The notes beneath the pieces are model-generated. The model was not told the origin of the DNA. It was given only the letters and a program-made list of their open reading frames with translations, and made no database searches. This document shows positions 63,504 through 64,000 of a stretch of 64,000 bases of DNA, one piece after another. The position numbers and the translations under genes are program-made. This DNA is from an uncultured Alphaproteobacteria bacterium (GTDB lineage Bacteria; Pseudomonadota; Alphaproteobacteria; Rhodobacterales; Rhodobacteraceae). The DNA is taken from positions 21,369 to 85,368 of the forward strand of contig CACNDI010000008.1 in the NCBI GenBank assembly GCA_902619165.1, given 5' to 3'. Numbering within the stretch: the first letter of the stretch is position 1; each line of letters begins with the position of its first letter.

Positions 63504-63578
63504 TGGCTGGGGTGGTAGGATTCGAACCTACGGTACACGGGATCAAAACCCGCTGCCTTACCGCTTGGCTACACCCCA
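63504..63578 (-). tRNA. tRNA-Gln (UUG), CCA encoded
   Basis: 75-nt cloverleaf read on the minus strand: acceptor TGGGGTG/CACCCCA, discriminator G and encoded CCA. D arm GCC/GGC with AAGCGGTAA loop. Anticodon stem GCGGG/CCCGT with loop TTTTGAT, anticodon TTG. T arm GTAGG-TTCGAAT-CCTAC. All four arms pair. It is the only complete tRNA in the window. Its 3' 49 nt recur six times at lower coordinates, so it appears to be an integration target. kdsA lies 53 bp upstream. Confidence 0.97.
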
Positions 63579-63631
63579 ACGATATTGTTGTAATATCTTA
63601 GTGCATATGATTCAAGAAAATTAATTGTAGC

Positions 63632-64000
63632 TTAGTCAAAAGATTTTACGACATTATCAATTGCTTTAATTTTAGTTAGTAACCCTGATAACTGGTCTAA
63701 AGGAAGCATAGAGGCACCATCTGACGGTGCTGTCTCAGGCCTCTCGTGGGTCTCAATAAACACACCCGCAATACCAACTGCTGTACCCGCTTTAGCTAAA
63801 GTTTCAATGAACTCTCTTGAGCCACCACTCTCTGAGCCTTTTCCTCCTGGTTGTTGAATAGAATGCGTAATATCTAAAATGGTTGGGAACCCACTTTTTT
63901 TAAAAATTTCTAGGGAACGCATGTCGCAAACCAAATTATTGTATCCAAAAGTAGTGCCTCTTTCACAGAGGAGTAAATTTTCGTTACCTGTAGATATAAA
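63632..64000 (-). CDS. kdsA: 3-deoxy-8-phosphooctulonate synthase (5' part outside window)
   Basis: C-terminal 122 residues of KdsA, which condenses phosphoenolpyruvate and arabinose-5-phosphate for lipopolysaccharide inner core. C-E-R-G-T-T-F-G-Y-N-N-L-V-C-D-M-R, D-I-T-H-S-I-Q-Q-P-G-G-K-G and E-T-H-E-R-P-E-T-A-P-S-D-G are decisive. Frame is open to base 64000. A core gene that marks the conserved side of the tRNA-Gln insertion region. Confidence 0.95.
   Translation of the reverse strand, partial: FISTGNENLLLCERGTTFGYNNLVCDMRSLEIFKKSGFPTILDITHSIQQPGGKGSESGGSREFIETLAKAGTAVGIAGVFIETHERPETAPSDGASMLPLDQLSGLLTKIKAIDNVVKSFD

Noticed and set aside
45918..63578. Repeats as a CRISPR array or a classical integron cassette array
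   Set aside because: Unit spacing is 1-7 kb with genes in between, so not CRISPR. There is no integron integrase and the repeats lack attC-type R/L boxes; they match a tRNA gene.

Overview
The window looks like chromosomal DNA of a low-GC, probably marine, free-living alphaproteobacterium. The evidence is the AT-rich coding style, tandem-aptamer glycine control of gcvT-gcvH-gcvP, a single-polypeptide dipeptide-type ABC ATPase, class III cyclase/TPR proteins, and many uptake systems, GSTs and EamA/LysE exporters. No rRNA or other taxonomic marker is present, so the clade is an inference. The window is gene-dense, with one intact tRNA. I saw no CRISPR array, IS transposase, integrase or phage structural gene.

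Layout. 1-6.7 kb: a dipeptide/oligopeptide ABC transporter (dppC-like partial, dppB-like, binding protein) on the minus strand, divergent from a fused DppD-DppF-like ATPase and an ArgE-like deacetylase. 6.7-13 kb: a lone CbiM-like protein, an M29 aminopeptidase, a BLUF photoreceptor, a thiolase with a MaoC hydratase, and the first cyclase/TPR protein. 13-17.65 kb: the glycine cleavage operon behind a tandem glycine riboswitch. 17.7-30.3 kb: small-molecule, redox and light-related genes (two GSTs, MFS, PNPOx-like, LysE, homocysteine methyltransferase family, HCCA isomerase-like, a VOC gene broken by TGA, MazG-like, CDGSH, TIGR03643-like, photolyase/cryptochrome, GAF). 30.4-43.3 kb: the second cyclase/TPR paralogue, a renalase-like oxidoreductase, two Cys-rich small proteins, an acyl-CoA synthetase, a GSA-like aminotransferase, an isolated LivM-like permease, a Kef-like antiporter and EamA exporters. 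43.8-45.9 kb: a spermidine operon made of a structured leader, a non-canonical SpeD-family protein, SpeE and canonical SpeD.

45.9-63.6 kb is the most unusual part. An intact tRNA-Gln(UUG) lies on the minus strand at 63504-63578, next to kdsA (core genome). Six further copies of the last ~49 nt of this tRNA gene (anticodon loop to CCA), all in the same orientation, recur at about 56185, 54694, 53510, 51017, 48498 (very degraded) and 45918. Each is followed on its tRNA-proximal side by the same ~105-120 bp tail, which is rich in short GTTATCAG/GTTGTCAA direct repeats. This is the arrangement expected of attR sites left by successive site-specific insertions at tRNA-Gln: tail as attachment arm, tRNA 3' end as core. 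Divergence of the core rises with distance from the tRNA (0, 3, 4, 7, unalignable in part, 9 differences). The copies divide the region into cassette-like modules: a 7.1-kb sugar-uptake module with LysR regulator, binding protein, two permeases and two double NTF2-like proteins; stomatin/NfeD; a single MBL hydrolase; DEAD helicase plus a broken DUF924 gene and a truncated quinone-oxidoreductase start; CRTAC1/ASPIC protein plus a Cys-rich secreted protein; and OtsB-OtsA trehalose synthesis. No module carries an integrase, so mobilisation in trans is the working hypothesis.

Physiologically the genes suggest peptide and carbohydrate scavenging, glycine catabolism under glycine control, fatty-acid/acyl-CoA metabolism, light sensing and photorepair, and polyamine and trehalose synthesis. 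Several genes are decaying, including two interrupted by single in-frame stop codons.
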